DNA of 64,000 bases from Parachlamydiales bacterium (GTDB taxonomy: Bacteria; Chlamydiota; Chlamydiia; Chlamydiales; JABDDJ01), in contig JBAZCF010000002.1 of NCBI GenBank assembly GCA_041671045.1, positions 248,001 through 312,000 of the forward strand, written 5' to 3'. A program made the translations under genes and the position numbers. The notes under the pieces were generated by a model, which did not search any database, was not told where the DNA came from, and worked only from the letters and a program-made list of their open reading frames with translations. Shown here piece by piece: positions 42,976-51,280 of this stretch (position 1 is the first letter of the stretch; each line of letters starts with the position of its first letter).

Positions 42976-44676
42976 ATGTCAATCCATACAGATTCTACCG
43001 CCAATATACCACTTATTTTTGGTTCGCTAGAAATCATGGGTCAAGAGAAAAAAAACCTTATCCTCATGAAGGATTATCATAATAACGTCTTAGCTTCAGC
43101 AGAAATTATTCCCTTCATAGCATATCAAGCGCTTACGGATAAAGGAAATTACCGCGAGGTTTTATTCATCAATGAAGACAAAAAAAAGCAGCGCGTCTTT
43201 GTTAAAAAAAACACCTTAAATATCCATGCAGAAGTTTTTAAGGAATGGGCTCAAGCTTCCTTACGTAGCAAGGCAGGCGAAGATGCTTTTTTTGATCATG
43301 TCAACAAATACCAAGGTTTAGATAGATACGAACATCTTAACGCCATGAAAATGGCTATACCTGTCTCGGTAGGTGCAAAAGGTTCCAAGAACACTATAAA
43401 CCGCCGTTTAAATAGGACTCAAATTTTTGAGGTCGTTTCAGAAATAGAAAAAAATAAAGAAGTGTGGATTCAAGAAGCCAATAACCTAGGTCGATGGATT
43501 AAGAAAACAATCCTCATTACAGATGAAAAATTGGGGACTATCAAAGTCACTGTAGAAGTTTATCCTAATACACGGCAAAGGGTGGGGGATCTCGGGCAGA
43601 TAGATATCAAAATGAAACTTATCGGAAAAGGAAGCTTGAAGTCTGTGAATGAGTCTTTTAATTATGAGAGAAACACTGTCACCGCAGGCCTCTACGCAAA
43701 AATGTTCCACGAGAACGATAGAACAAGTACCGAGATAGATACACAACAAGCGATCCTTGCGAGTATAGATCCTACTATCAATCCTTCTGAAAAGAAGCAA
43801 TTTGCTTTGTCTAAAGCCATAGATTTTAGACACCCTTCCACGCCTCCTAAAGCTTATGTTAAAGTCAAGTTTACCCAGTCTCTTTATAGAGAAGGATCGC
43901 TACTGGAAGTTCTGCTGGATGAGAAATTACCTAATGGAACGCCCTTAGATTCAAGAATGAAAAAACTATTCTATATTGATCTCTTGAAAGCCCTAAAACA
44001 TATGCATAAGTTGAAAATAGTTCATAGAGATGTCAAATCAGAAAATGTGATGATTAAATATTCGAAAAAACTAGGCCGCTATGTGGCAAAATTATCTGAT
44101 TTTGATCTTTCTACGAAAAAAAACAACGGTTTGGTTGCAGGTACCCCCCCTTATGCAGCACCGGAAATAATATTAAATAAGGACTTTGATCATCGCGCTG
44201 ATTTGTATAGCTTAGGAAAAGCATTATGCTTCCAGCCGGATCCTTGGTGGTATGATAATGGTAAGACATACATACCCAATAACATGATTATTGAAGATTA
44301 TTTAAATACCGGTCAATCACCCTTCTTCGAGCCAGAGGATAAAAATACTTATCAGTGGTTTAGCTGGAAGCTTACACACCCTGATGTAAACCAGCGTTTT
44401 CAGTCCGCTGCAGAAGCTTTGGCTTATTTGGAGAAACTTCCCGATCCAGTATTAGATGACTTAGATCTGGGAGCTGAGATGTTATTAGTGAAAAATGTAG
44501 ATTTAGTGGAACACATGGCCTTGACTCGCCAAAAAAATGTAAATCTACTCATGGATGCTGATAAATTTCCTATCAAACAAGAACTCTATACTCCTGATAT
44601 TAACTTACGTGAAAAAGAGAATAAGGGGGGAGAGCCTTCGGCTAAACGCGTAAGAGAAGATGGAAAGAATAGCTAG
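42976..44676 (+). CDS. Serine/threonine protein kinase paralogue 3 (DFD-type)
   Basis: Closest relative of paralogue 2; 566 residues. The frame is open from a TTG at 42964, but the ATG at 42976 with GGAG seven bases upstream is preferred. The N-terminal domain (LIFGSLEIMGQEKKNLILMK) is shared with the other kinases. Kinase motifs: IGKGSLKSV, catalytic loop HRDVKSEN (350-357), DFD (375-377), APE in PPYAAPEIIL, and HPDVNQRFQSAAEA. The C-terminal tail is Lys/Glu-rich. It lies 74 bases after paralogue 2, probably in one operon. Confidence 0.85.
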   Translation: MSIHTDSTANIPLIFGSLEIMGQEKKNLILMKDYHNNVLASAEIIPFIAYQALTDKGNYREVLFINEDKKKQRVFVKKNTLNIHAEVFKEWAQASLRSKAGEDAFFDHVNKYQGLDRYEHLNAMKMAIPVSVGAKGSKNTINRRLNRTQIFEVVSEIEKNKEVWIQEANNLGRWIKKTILITDEKLGTIKVTVEVYPNTRQRVGDLGQIDIKMKLIGKGSLKSVNESFNYERNTVTAGLYAKMFHENDRTSTEIDTQQAILASIDPTINPSEKKQFALSKAIDFRHPSTPPKAYVKVKFTQSLYREGSLLEVLLDEKLPNGTPLDSRMKKLFYIDLLKALKHMHKLKIVHRDVKSENVMIKYSKKLGRYVAKLSDFDLSTKKNNGLVAGTPPYAAPEIILNKDFDHRADLYSLGKALCFQPDPWWYDNGKTYIPNNMIIEDYLNTGQSPFFEPEDKNTYQWFSWKLTHPDVNQRFQSAAEALAYLEKLPDPVLDDLDLGAEMLLVKNVDLVEHMALTRQKNVNLLMDADKFPIKQELYTPDINLREKENKGGEPSAKRVREDGKNS

Positions 44677-44731
44677 ATATGTAATAATTTATTTAAATGC
44701 GAGTCCTAAGATCTGGATATCAGTACTTGTA

Positions 44732-44772
44732 AATGTCATTTAAAAGGAGCATATATCAAAAAAAATGACATT
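44732..44772. promoter_or_regulatory. Inverted repeat before kinase paralogue 4
   Basis: AATGTCATTT (44732-44741) pairs perfectly with AAATGACATT (44763-44772). The loop contains AAAAGGAGC followed by ATATATC, which looks like a ribosome binding site hidden in the loop but without an ATG at the right distance. It could terminate paralogue 3 or control paralogue 4. Confidence 0.45.
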
Positions 44773-44788
44773 CTAGCGAGGTGTTCTC

Positions 44789-46246
44789 ATGGCAACGGCT
44801 TCGGTCTTACCGTGTGTATTTGGTTCATATCACACCATTGAAAATTCACCCTATCGCCGTTTAGTCATAGAAGATCATCATAACAAAATATTACTTACGC
44901 TGAAGATAATTACCTCGACTGCCCAAAATTGCTTAAGCCGCAGTCCTCTAAATGGCATGTATACACTTATAAAAGTTTACGATCCCCTTTTTTTCTCCAA
45001 GACAGTCCATGTCAATCCTACAAAACTCCGCTCTGATAATCCCGAGATCCAAGGGTTATTAGAGAAAGGTGAAATCGATAAAGTGATCCGACTTATCCAG
45101 GAAAAACAGGGCATAACTCAATTCTTTTTCATGTACAATAACGAAAGAAATTTTCCTCTTCTGCCCAGACCTAAAAATGAACCCCTCAGAAACATCCCTT
45201 TTAACCTTAAACAACTCTTTGATTTAGTTGCCGAAATAGAAAAAAATAAAGTGCAATGGTTAGCAGAAGCAAGCGGTAAAGAGGTGTGGCTGCGCAAAAA
45301 AGTTCAAGTAAAGGGAACGTGCCATGAAGACTTTGTAGTGAAAGTAGATGTGTTTTCCGAGGACCGACTATGCAAGGAGGAAATAGGGCGAATAGACGTC
45401 AAAATGGCTTATATCATAGAGGGTTCCTTAAAAAAGGTATTCAAATGTTTGAACTATGAGACCTTAAGGATTACAGCCGGGTTATATGCTCAGACGGGGG
45501 AGGATAAAGATAAAGGGAGAATTGAAACGGAAGTTGTTGTTCAAGGACGATTAAATGACTACATTTACGAAGAGATCCATCCCGAGGCAGAAAGACATTT
45601 TGTCCTATCTAAATCTATTGATGTGAGAGAAAAAACCGGAAATCCTGAAGTGGAGAAGATTAAGTTTACCCAGACATACTATAAGGATAGTTCGCTTTTT
45701 GAAATCATAGAAATGGATATGATGCCTGATGGATCTCCCTATACTCTTCGGATCAAGAAGAATTTTGCTCTAGATATTCTCAGCGCTTTTGAATACCTGC
45801 ATTCTCTGGGAATTCTTCATCGAGACACAAAACCGGAAAATATTATCATAGAATTCTCTCATATTTTTAGACGTTACATAGCAAGACTAAGCGACTTTGA
45901 TCTCTCTAAAGAGAAAGGAATGCTGGTCAATAGGGGCACTCCCGGATATCTTGCACCGGAAATTAGTATGGGACATGTAGCGGATGAACGCGCCGACCTC
46001 TATGCTCTTGGAAAATGCCTTTGTGCTCCTTCATATGAGCCTTGGTGGATTGTGGAAAAGGATGCGGTCATTGGCTACAATCCCGACATCTTAGCAGAAA
46101 GAGTAAGATGCGCCAATTGCTATGTTCGTCCTTCCAATACGCAAAGTTGGGACTGGTTTATTTGGAAACTAAACCACCTAGATAGAAATCAACGCTTCAA
46201 CAATGCAAAAGAAGCGCGCGAATATCTAATAAACAATGTAACTTAG
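44789..46246 (+). CDS. Serine/threonine protein kinase paralogue 4 (DFD-type)
   Basis: The most diverged member (485 residues); it lacks the C-terminal tail. The N-terminal domain is recognisable (PCVFGSYHTIENSPYRRLVI, then HHNKILLTLKIIT). Kinase motifs: IIEGSLKKVFK (glycine loop reduced to one glycine), catalytic loop HRDTKPEN (344-351), DFD (369-371), APE in PGYLAPEISM, and HLDRNQRFNNAKEA. All catalytic acids and the loop lysine are kept. It follows an inverted repeat that may give it separate control. gpsA begins 100 bases downstream. Confidence 0.82.
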   Translation: MATASVLPCVFGSYHTIENSPYRRLVIEDHHNKILLTLKIITSTAQNCLSRSPLNGMYTLIKVYDPLFFSKTVHVNPTKLRSDNPEIQGLLEKGEIDKVIRLIQEKQGITQFFFMYNNERNFPLLPRPKNEPLRNIPFNLKQLFDLVAEIEKNKVQWLAEASGKEVWLRKKVQVKGTCHEDFVVKVDVFSEDRLCKEEIGRIDVKMAYIIEGSLKKVFKCLNYETLRITAGLYAQTGEDKDKGRIETEVVVQGRLNDYIYEEIHPEAERHFVLSKSIDVREKTGNPEVEKIKFTQTYYKDSSLFEIIEMDMMPDGSPYTLRIKKNFALDILSAFEYLHSLGILHRDTKPENIIIEFSHIFRRYIARLSDFDLSKEKGMLVNRGTPGYLAPEISMGHVADERADLYALGKCLCAPSYEPWWIVEKDAVIGYNPDILAERVRCANCYVRPSNTQSWDWFIWKLNHLDRNQRFNNAKEAREYLINNVT

Positions 46247-46346
46247 GATAACAAAATTGTCAGGAGAATAGCGGACAAATTCATAGTCTTTTTTTATCAC
46301 TTTTATGTTATTCTTACGCATCGTAGTTGATTGGATAAGGATTAAT

Positions 46347-47345
46347 ATGCGTATTGCTTTTCTCGGATTAGGAACATGGGGTTTCGCCCTGGCTCACCTT
46401 CTAGCCTCCAAAGGTTATAATGTGACTTCATGGACGACCAAGCCGCAGCTTGCAGAACATATAAACTCTAAGCGTGAACATCCTAATCTTCAAGGGTTTA
46501 TGGCGCCTCCTACCCTCTCTGCCACCACCGATATGCAAGAGGCCCTTTCCAAAGCTGAAATTATCATCGAAGCCGTCACCTCCGCCGGCGTCCGACCCGT
46601 TTTCCGCCAAGTTAAAGAACTGAAGCCCCCCCACTGTCCCATCATTATGACATCTAAAGGGATCGAACAAGATAGCGGCCTTATCCTGCCCGATGTCGTG
46701 ATCGAAATCCTAGGTGAAGAAGCACGCAATAAAGTGGGTATCCTCAGCGGACCAAGCTTCGCCCAAGAGGTAATCCGTGGTCTTCCTGTCTCCGTCGTAG
46801 GCGCCGCCTACGACTTCGATGCAATGATGCAAGTGTGCGAAGCATTCACCACTTCAACCTTCCGCGTTTATCCCAACAGCGACGTCCAAGGAGTCGCCTA
46901 CGGCGGCGCCTTAAAAAATATTATTGCTATAGCTTGCGGAGTGGCAGAAGGCCTGTCCCTAGGATACAGCTGCGCCGCTGCCTTGATGACGCGCGGTCTG
47001 CATGAGATACGTAAATTGGCTATTGCCCGCGGCTGCAAAGGCGAGACTTTGAACGGCCTTTCCGGAATGGGGGATATCTGCTTAACTTGTACAGCCCCCA
47101 TCAGCCGTAACTTCCGCTATGGTTACCTGCTTGCCCAAGGGCTAACGCCCGAAGCGGCATTAAAAGAAATCGGAATGGTTGTCGAGGGAACATACACCTG
47201 TGTTTCAGCATTGCAGCTAAGTAAGCAACTTCAAGTAGCCATGCCAATTACAGAAATGGTATATAAAATAGTTTACTTATCCATGCCGCCCCAATATGCC
47301 GTAGATTTATTGATGCAGCGCAGTGTAAAACAGGAACATCTATGA
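46347..47345 (+). CDS. gpsA: Glycerol-3-phosphate dehydrogenase [NAD(P)+]
   Basis: Reduces dihydroxyacetone phosphate to glycerol-3-phosphate, the backbone of phospholipids. The 332-residue protein opens MRIAFLGLGTWGFALAHLLA (Rossmann GxGxxG), then shows SGPSFAQEV (about 140), the catalytic-lysine region GGALKNIIAIACG (about 188) and NGLSGMGDICLTC (about 240). Start: I take the ATG at 46347 with GGATAAGG upstream; the longer frame has no signal. In Chlamydia it is next to the UAP-family gene (CT714-CT715). Confidence 0.96.
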   Translation: MRIAFLGLGTWGFALAHLLASKGYNVTSWTTKPQLAEHINSKREHPNLQGFMAPPTLSATTDMQEALSKAEIIIEAVTSAGVRPVFRQVKELKPPHCPIIMTSKGIEQDSGLILPDVVIEILGEEARNKVGILSGPSFAQEVIRGLPVSVVGAAYDFDAMMQVCEAFTTSTFRVYPNSDVQGVAYGGALKNIIAIACGVAEGLSLGYSCAAALMTRGLHEIRKLAIARGCKGETLNGLSGMGDICLTCTAPISRNFRYGYLLAQGLTPEAALKEIGMVVEGTYTCVSALQLSKQLQVAMPITEMVYKIVYLSMPPQYAVDLLMQRSVKQEHL

Positions 47346-48844
47346 AGATTGTCACGTCGAAAGAAATGGCCGCGCTGGAAGCAAAGGCTTACAAAGATGG
47401 AATGCAGGAAGATGAATTCATGGAAGAAGCCGGTGAAGGGATAGCCTTTATTATAAGCGATTATATTGAAAACCACGGCTTAGATCCACACGTTCTCCTC
47501 ATGTGCGGAAAAGGCAATAATGCAGGTGACGCATATGTTGCAGGGCAACGATTGCTAGAGATGGAATATGATGTGACAGCATTGCAAATGGTACCTATTG
47601 ATCAAACTGTCCGCCTATGCCGTGAAAATTATAATAAGTTCCTCGAAGCCGGCGGTCAGATATGGGATGGTTCTACTCCCCTTGAGATATTCCGTGAAGT
47701 GGGTATTATTGTCGACGGACTCTTCGGTACAGGCTTCCGCGGTACTGTCCAAGAGCCTTTCGCTAGCATCATCGATTTTGCCAATAAATCAGGCAAGCCC
47801 ATCATAGCCATCGACATCCCTTCAGGACTAAATGGGGAAACAGGGGCTATTGAAGGCGAAGTCGTCGTAGCAGCCGAAACAGCTTTCTTAGGACTTCCCA
47901 AGGTAGGTTTTTTTCTGCGCGAAGGTTGGGATTGCGTAGGCAAGCTCCGCTATGTGGATTTTGGATTGCCTGATCAATACATTGACAAGCATGCCACCAA
48001 GATGACGCTGCTTACCTCCGACTTTCTAAAACCACTACTTCCAAAATTGCGACGCAGCCGCCATAAATACCAAGCCGGATATGTTGTCGGGCTGGCAGGA
48101 TCCCTTGAAATGCCCGGCGCAGCTTTACTTTCCTCCACAGCCGCTTTGCATGGGGGAGCAGGTATTGTGCGTTTGATGTACCCTGCCGAAATGCGCGGTG
48201 AGCTGACTTCTGCCCCTTTTGAACTCATCAAAACATCCTACGAGCCAAAAGATACTGCCGGAATACTGGCGCACATGAACAAAGCCACTGCAGTGTTCAT
48301 CGGTCCGGGACTAGGGAAAACAAAACACATAGACCACCTGCTAGGTGAAATCATCCCCCGCATTGAAGTGCCCTGCGTCATTGACGCCGATGCTTTGAAT
48401 TTCCTTGCCGCACATAAAGTCCAGCTGCCCGGCAATACCATATTGACGCCCCATCACGGCGAATTTGCACGCATGGCAGGCATCAAGTCTATCGAAGAAG
48501 TCGATAACAACCTTTTAGATATCTGCCAGAAATATGCTGAAGATCATAAAGCTACCCTCGTGTTAAAGGGAGGGCCTACCTTTATTTTCCATCCTGGAAA
48601 ACCCATTGCCGTCAGCCCTATGGGCAATCCCGGAATGGCAACCGCAGGTAGCGGAGATGTCCTGACTGGACTTATCGCCGCCTTCCTTGCCCAAGGGATG
48701 CCGCCTGCCCAAGCAGCAATGATGGGAGTCTTCGTCCATGGAAACGCCGGAGAGCATGCCGCAATGGACCATACCTCCTATTGTATGACTGCATCAGACA
48801 TCATCAACTATCTTCCTGAAGCGTTAATGTTTGTGGAGATTTAG
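47342..48844 (+). CDS. nnr: Bifunctional NAD(P)H-hydrate repair enzyme (epimerase plus ADP-dependent dehydratase)
   Basis: Repairs NADH and NADPH damaged by hydration. The N-terminal epimerase domain (YjeF_N, about 1-210) has MCGKGNNAGDAYVAGQRL and DGLFGTGFRG. The C-terminal dehydratase (about 225-500) has VFIGPGLGKT, CVIDADALNFLA, LTPHHGEFARM, LVLKGGPTFIF and the ribokinase-like NPGMATAGSGDVLTGLIAAF. ATG overlaps the gpsA stop by ATGA, so the two redox genes are co-translated. Confidence 0.94.
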   Translation: MKIVTSKEMAALEAKAYKDGMQEDEFMEEAGEGIAFIISDYIENHGLDPHVLLMCGKGNNAGDAYVAGQRLLEMEYDVTALQMVPIDQTVRLCRENYNKFLEAGGQIWDGSTPLEIFREVGIIVDGLFGTGFRGTVQEPFASIIDFANKSGKPIIAIDIPSGLNGETGAIEGEVVVAAETAFLGLPKVGFFLREGWDCVGKLRYVDFGLPDQYIDKHATKMTLLTSDFLKPLLPKLRRSRHKYQAGYVVGLAGSLEMPGAALLSSTAALHGGAGIVRLMYPAEMRGELTSAPFELIKTSYEPKDTAGILAHMNKATAVFIGPGLGKTKHIDHLLGEIIPRIEVPCVIDADALNFLAAHKVQLPGNTILTPHHGEFARMAGIKSIEEVDNNLLDICQKYAEDHKATLVLKGGPTFIFHPGKPIAVSPMGNPGMATAGSGDVLTGLIAAFLAQGMPPAQAAMMGVFVHGNAGEHAAMDHTSYCMTASDIINYLPEALMFVEI

Positions 48845-50086
48845 ATGCTGCTAAAGGGGCTTTTAGTATTTCCCTTACTAGCAATGATAGCGTTCGGACT
48901 GTTGCTGCCTTCCGATGGAAATCACGGTGTAATGAGTCCAAAAAGCCTTTCCTTCTTAGCGGCGGGCGGCTCATGGGTGATTTTCGTTATTATGCAGCGC
49001 AAGTTCAGCGGCAGGGAGCTAAGGCTTCTAGCTACTTGCTTGGCTATCGTATCCTTGCTCCTCATTTGGATGGGGATTGGCGCTATCTATAAAGAAACTC
49101 CTTTTGCCAGCTTTTTTGATCAGTTCAAGCTATTCATCATTACATTGTCGGTCGTCTCAATGGTCTTGTACTATGTAGAGGCCGGTGTGCTTCGTCCGGA
49201 AACCGTTTTCAAGTGCGCCATCTACACCAACTTTTTTTATAGCTCCCTCAAGGTCCTGGGAGCCACTTTACATGTTGCTAAGATTGTCAATATTCTGACT
49301 TTCATGTCTAAGATCAAGATTCGTTTCATGAGTATGGACATCCATGCCGGAATGATACGTTTACAGACATCCGTTGATATTGTGACACCCTTTTTGCTCT
49401 TATTCGTGTTAAATAGCGATAGGCTCGGAATACGCTTTCCTCGCGGCTTCAGGTATGCCTATGTCGTTATCGCTCTTGTTTCTGTACTGTTAAGTTTCTC
49501 TAGATATCTCATTGCGGTGTCGTGGATATCCCTTTTCCTTTATTGGGTGACGACACGCCCTTTAAAACAGCTATTAGCTGGTGTAGCCGCCGCAATGTTC
49601 CTATGCCTGGGCGTACTAGTCGCTGGACCCTCTAATGTATATAAGGTTGTCGAAAAACGCCTCTTCAGTGTGGACAACTATCAGTCCGACCAAACCCGTG
49701 TCGATCAAGTGGATGCGATGAGCAAAGAAATTGCCTGCCATCCCTTCTTTGGTAAAGGTTTAGGAGGATTTGCGCCGGATTGTGTGCGGGATAACCATTT
49801 GCTGCACTCTTATGAGGTGCAATGGGTAGCTTTTAATATGCAGCTAGGCTTTGTAGGAGTTGCATTAGTACTAGGATCATTTCTTGCTTTAGGTTGGTAT
49901 TACTGGTTTCCGCCCTATTACCTGCCTAAAATCGCTTTTGCTGCGATGTATGCCTTGTGGTTGGTGTCGGGATTCACTAACCCCTTCTTGATCTCGCTGA
50001 CGAGTGGGATAATGTATTCGTTATTCGCACTAGCCGGACGTGTTCTGACAGAAGAGAACAAAGCAGCTAAGCTGTCTATTCGTTAA
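48845..50086 (+). CDS. O-antigen ligase/polymerase-like membrane protein
   Basis: A 413-residue polytopic inner-membrane protein with about ten helices. Near the C-terminus the Wzy_C-type loop is visible: CHPFFGKGLGGFAPDCV, then LLHSYEVQWVAFNMQLGFVG, as in O-antigen ligases (WaaL) and polymerases that handle lipid-linked sugar. It directly follows nnr (stop and start adjacent). Together with the GT9 enzyme it suggests a surface polysaccharide. The acceptor and donor are unknown, and the family is diverse, so WaaL should not be assumed. Confidence 0.78.
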   Translation: MLLKGLLVFPLLAMIAFGLLLPSDGNHGVMSPKSLSFLAAGGSWVIFVIMQRKFSGRELRLLATCLAIVSLLLIWMGIGAIYKETPFASFFDQFKLFIITLSVVSMVLYYVEAGVLRPETVFKCAIYTNFFYSSLKVLGATLHVAKIVNILTFMSKIKIRFMSMDIHAGMIRLQTSVDIVTPFLLLFVLNSDRLGIRFPRGFRYAYVVIALVSVLLSFSRYLIAVSWISLFLYWVTTRPLKQLLAGVAAAMFLCLGVLVAGPSNVYKVVEKRLFSVDNYQSDQTRVDQVDAMSKEIACHPFFGKGLGGFAPDCVRDNHLLHSYEVQWVAFNMQLGFVGVALVLGSFLALGWYYWFPPYYLPKIAFAAMYALWLVSGFTNPFLISLTSGIMYSLFALAGRVLTEENKAAKLSIR

Positions 50087-50129
50087 GTCCATTTTAATCA
50101 GAAGCTTAGCTTAGCTTAGCATAACGTAA

Positions 50130-50454
50130 CGTTGTGTATGCGACGGTTTGTGTAGCGTTTAATGGAACGCAGAGACGCAAAGAACGCAGAGAAGCTGCCG
50201 CCCAGCATGGCGTGGGTGAATGTGACGGTTTGTGTAGCGTTTTAATGAAACGCAAAGACGCAAAGAACGCAGAGAAGCTACCGCCCAACATAACGTGGGT
50301 GAATGTGACGGTCTGTCTCCTGTCGATTTCACATCGGTGCGGTCCCCCGCGGGACCGCACCGCCAGCCGTTGACATGCTCGCTTACGCGATCATGCCAAG
50401 CATAATAATACACTCCATTCGACTCACAAGTTTCCAGTATACACTGCAGCAACA
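50130..50454 (+). repeat. Left inverted-repeat arm of the GxxExxY element
   Basis: About 325 bases, inverted relative to the right arm at 50937-51260. Outer part: two tandem units of 82-83 bases (gACGGTTTGTGTAGCG at 50142 and 50224, a third start at 50307), each with ACGCAAAGAACGCAGAGAAG. Inner part: a perfect 12-bp hairpin CGGTGCGGTCCC (50335-50346) with GGGACCGCACCG (50351-50362), then TCGACTCACAAGTTTCCAG and GTATACACTGCAGCAACA. The whole stretch 50087-50456 holds no convincing gene. Confidence 0.92.
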
Positions 50455-50456
50455 AG

Positions 50457-50840
50457 CTATCTATCTAAACCATTGACTACCCGACTTATACCTTCTTTTA
50501 TCTGTTTTTTTCCAAAATTGATGATTAATCCCAATTTCTTATTAGATAGTCTTAAATAAGTCAAAAGCTGGCTTTGGAAAAGTGGGTTATTGCTTTCAGT
50601 AGCTTTGACTTCAACGATGATTTTATTTTCAACTAACAAATCTAAATAAAATGGATCTTTTACGGACTGGCCTTTATAGATCACTTGAATAGGAATTTGT
50701 TGTTGTACTGAAAACTTCATGAGTTTTAGTTCGTGATATAAGGCAGCTTCATAAACGCTTTCCAATAGGCCAGGACCTCCTAAGCAATTATGGACTTCTA
50801 TTGCAGCTGCAATAATTTTTCTAGACAATTCGTTTTCCAT
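50457..50840 (-). CDS. GxxExxY protein (predicted PD-(D/E)XK-like)
   Basis: A 127-residue protein with the family-defining GLLESVY (G-x-x-E-x-x-Y) in LGGPGLLESVYEAALYHEL, followed by YLDLLVENKIIVEVKAT: Asp, then E-x-K, the arrangement of PD-(D/E)XK nuclease active sites. These proteins are widespread, often in multiple copies flanked by repeats, and their function is unknown. The ATG at 50840 (MENELSRKI) is chosen over a TTG at 50855. Its stop touches the left inverted-repeat arm, and about 96 bases separate its start from the right arm. The frame is intact. Confidence 0.88.
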   Translation of the reverse strand: MENELSRKIIAAAIEVHNCLGGPGLLESVYEAALYHELKLMKFSVQQQIPIQVIYKGQSVKDPFYLDLLVENKIIVEVKATESNNPLFQSQLLTYLRLSNKKLGLIINFGKKQIKEGISRVVNGLDR

Positions 50841-50936
50841 ATTACTTATTCTCAAATATTTTGAGGCTAAAATATAAATATTTACAGAAGGTCCGTCAAG
50901 GACTGCTTTTAGGAATCCTCTTTTAGATTATTAATC

Positions 50937-51260
50937 TGTTGCTGCAGTGTATACTGGAAACTTGTGAGTCGAATGGAGTGTATTACTATGCTTGGCATGA
51001 TCGCGTAAGCGAGCATGTCAATGGCTGGCGGTGCGGTCCCGCGGGGGACCGCACCGATGTGAGATCGACAGGAGACAGGCCGTCACATTCACTTACGTCA
51101 TGCTGGGCGGCAGCTTCTCTGCGTTCTCTGCGTCTTTGCGTTTCATTAAACGTTACACAGGCCGTCACATTCACCTACGTCATGCTGGGCGGCAGCTTCT
51201 CTGCGTTCTCTGCGTTCTTTGCGTTCCATTAAACCTACACAAACCCTCACATCCACAACG
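50937..51260 (-). repeat. Right inverted-repeat arm of the GxxExxY element
   Basis: Mirror of 50130-50454. It holds the same inner sequence (TGTTGCTGCAGTGTATAC), the hairpin CGGTGCGGTCCC (51029-51040) with GGGACCGCACCG (51045-51056), then two 82-base units (AGGCCGTCACATTCAC start points) carrying CTTCTCTGCGTTCTCTGCG. The arms differ by scattered changes, so they have been diverging for some time. The arm ends about 20 bases before the giant gene's stop; no gene is seen in 50856-51280. Confidence 0.92.
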
Positions 51261-51280
51261 CCATGTTGAACGAAAAAACT

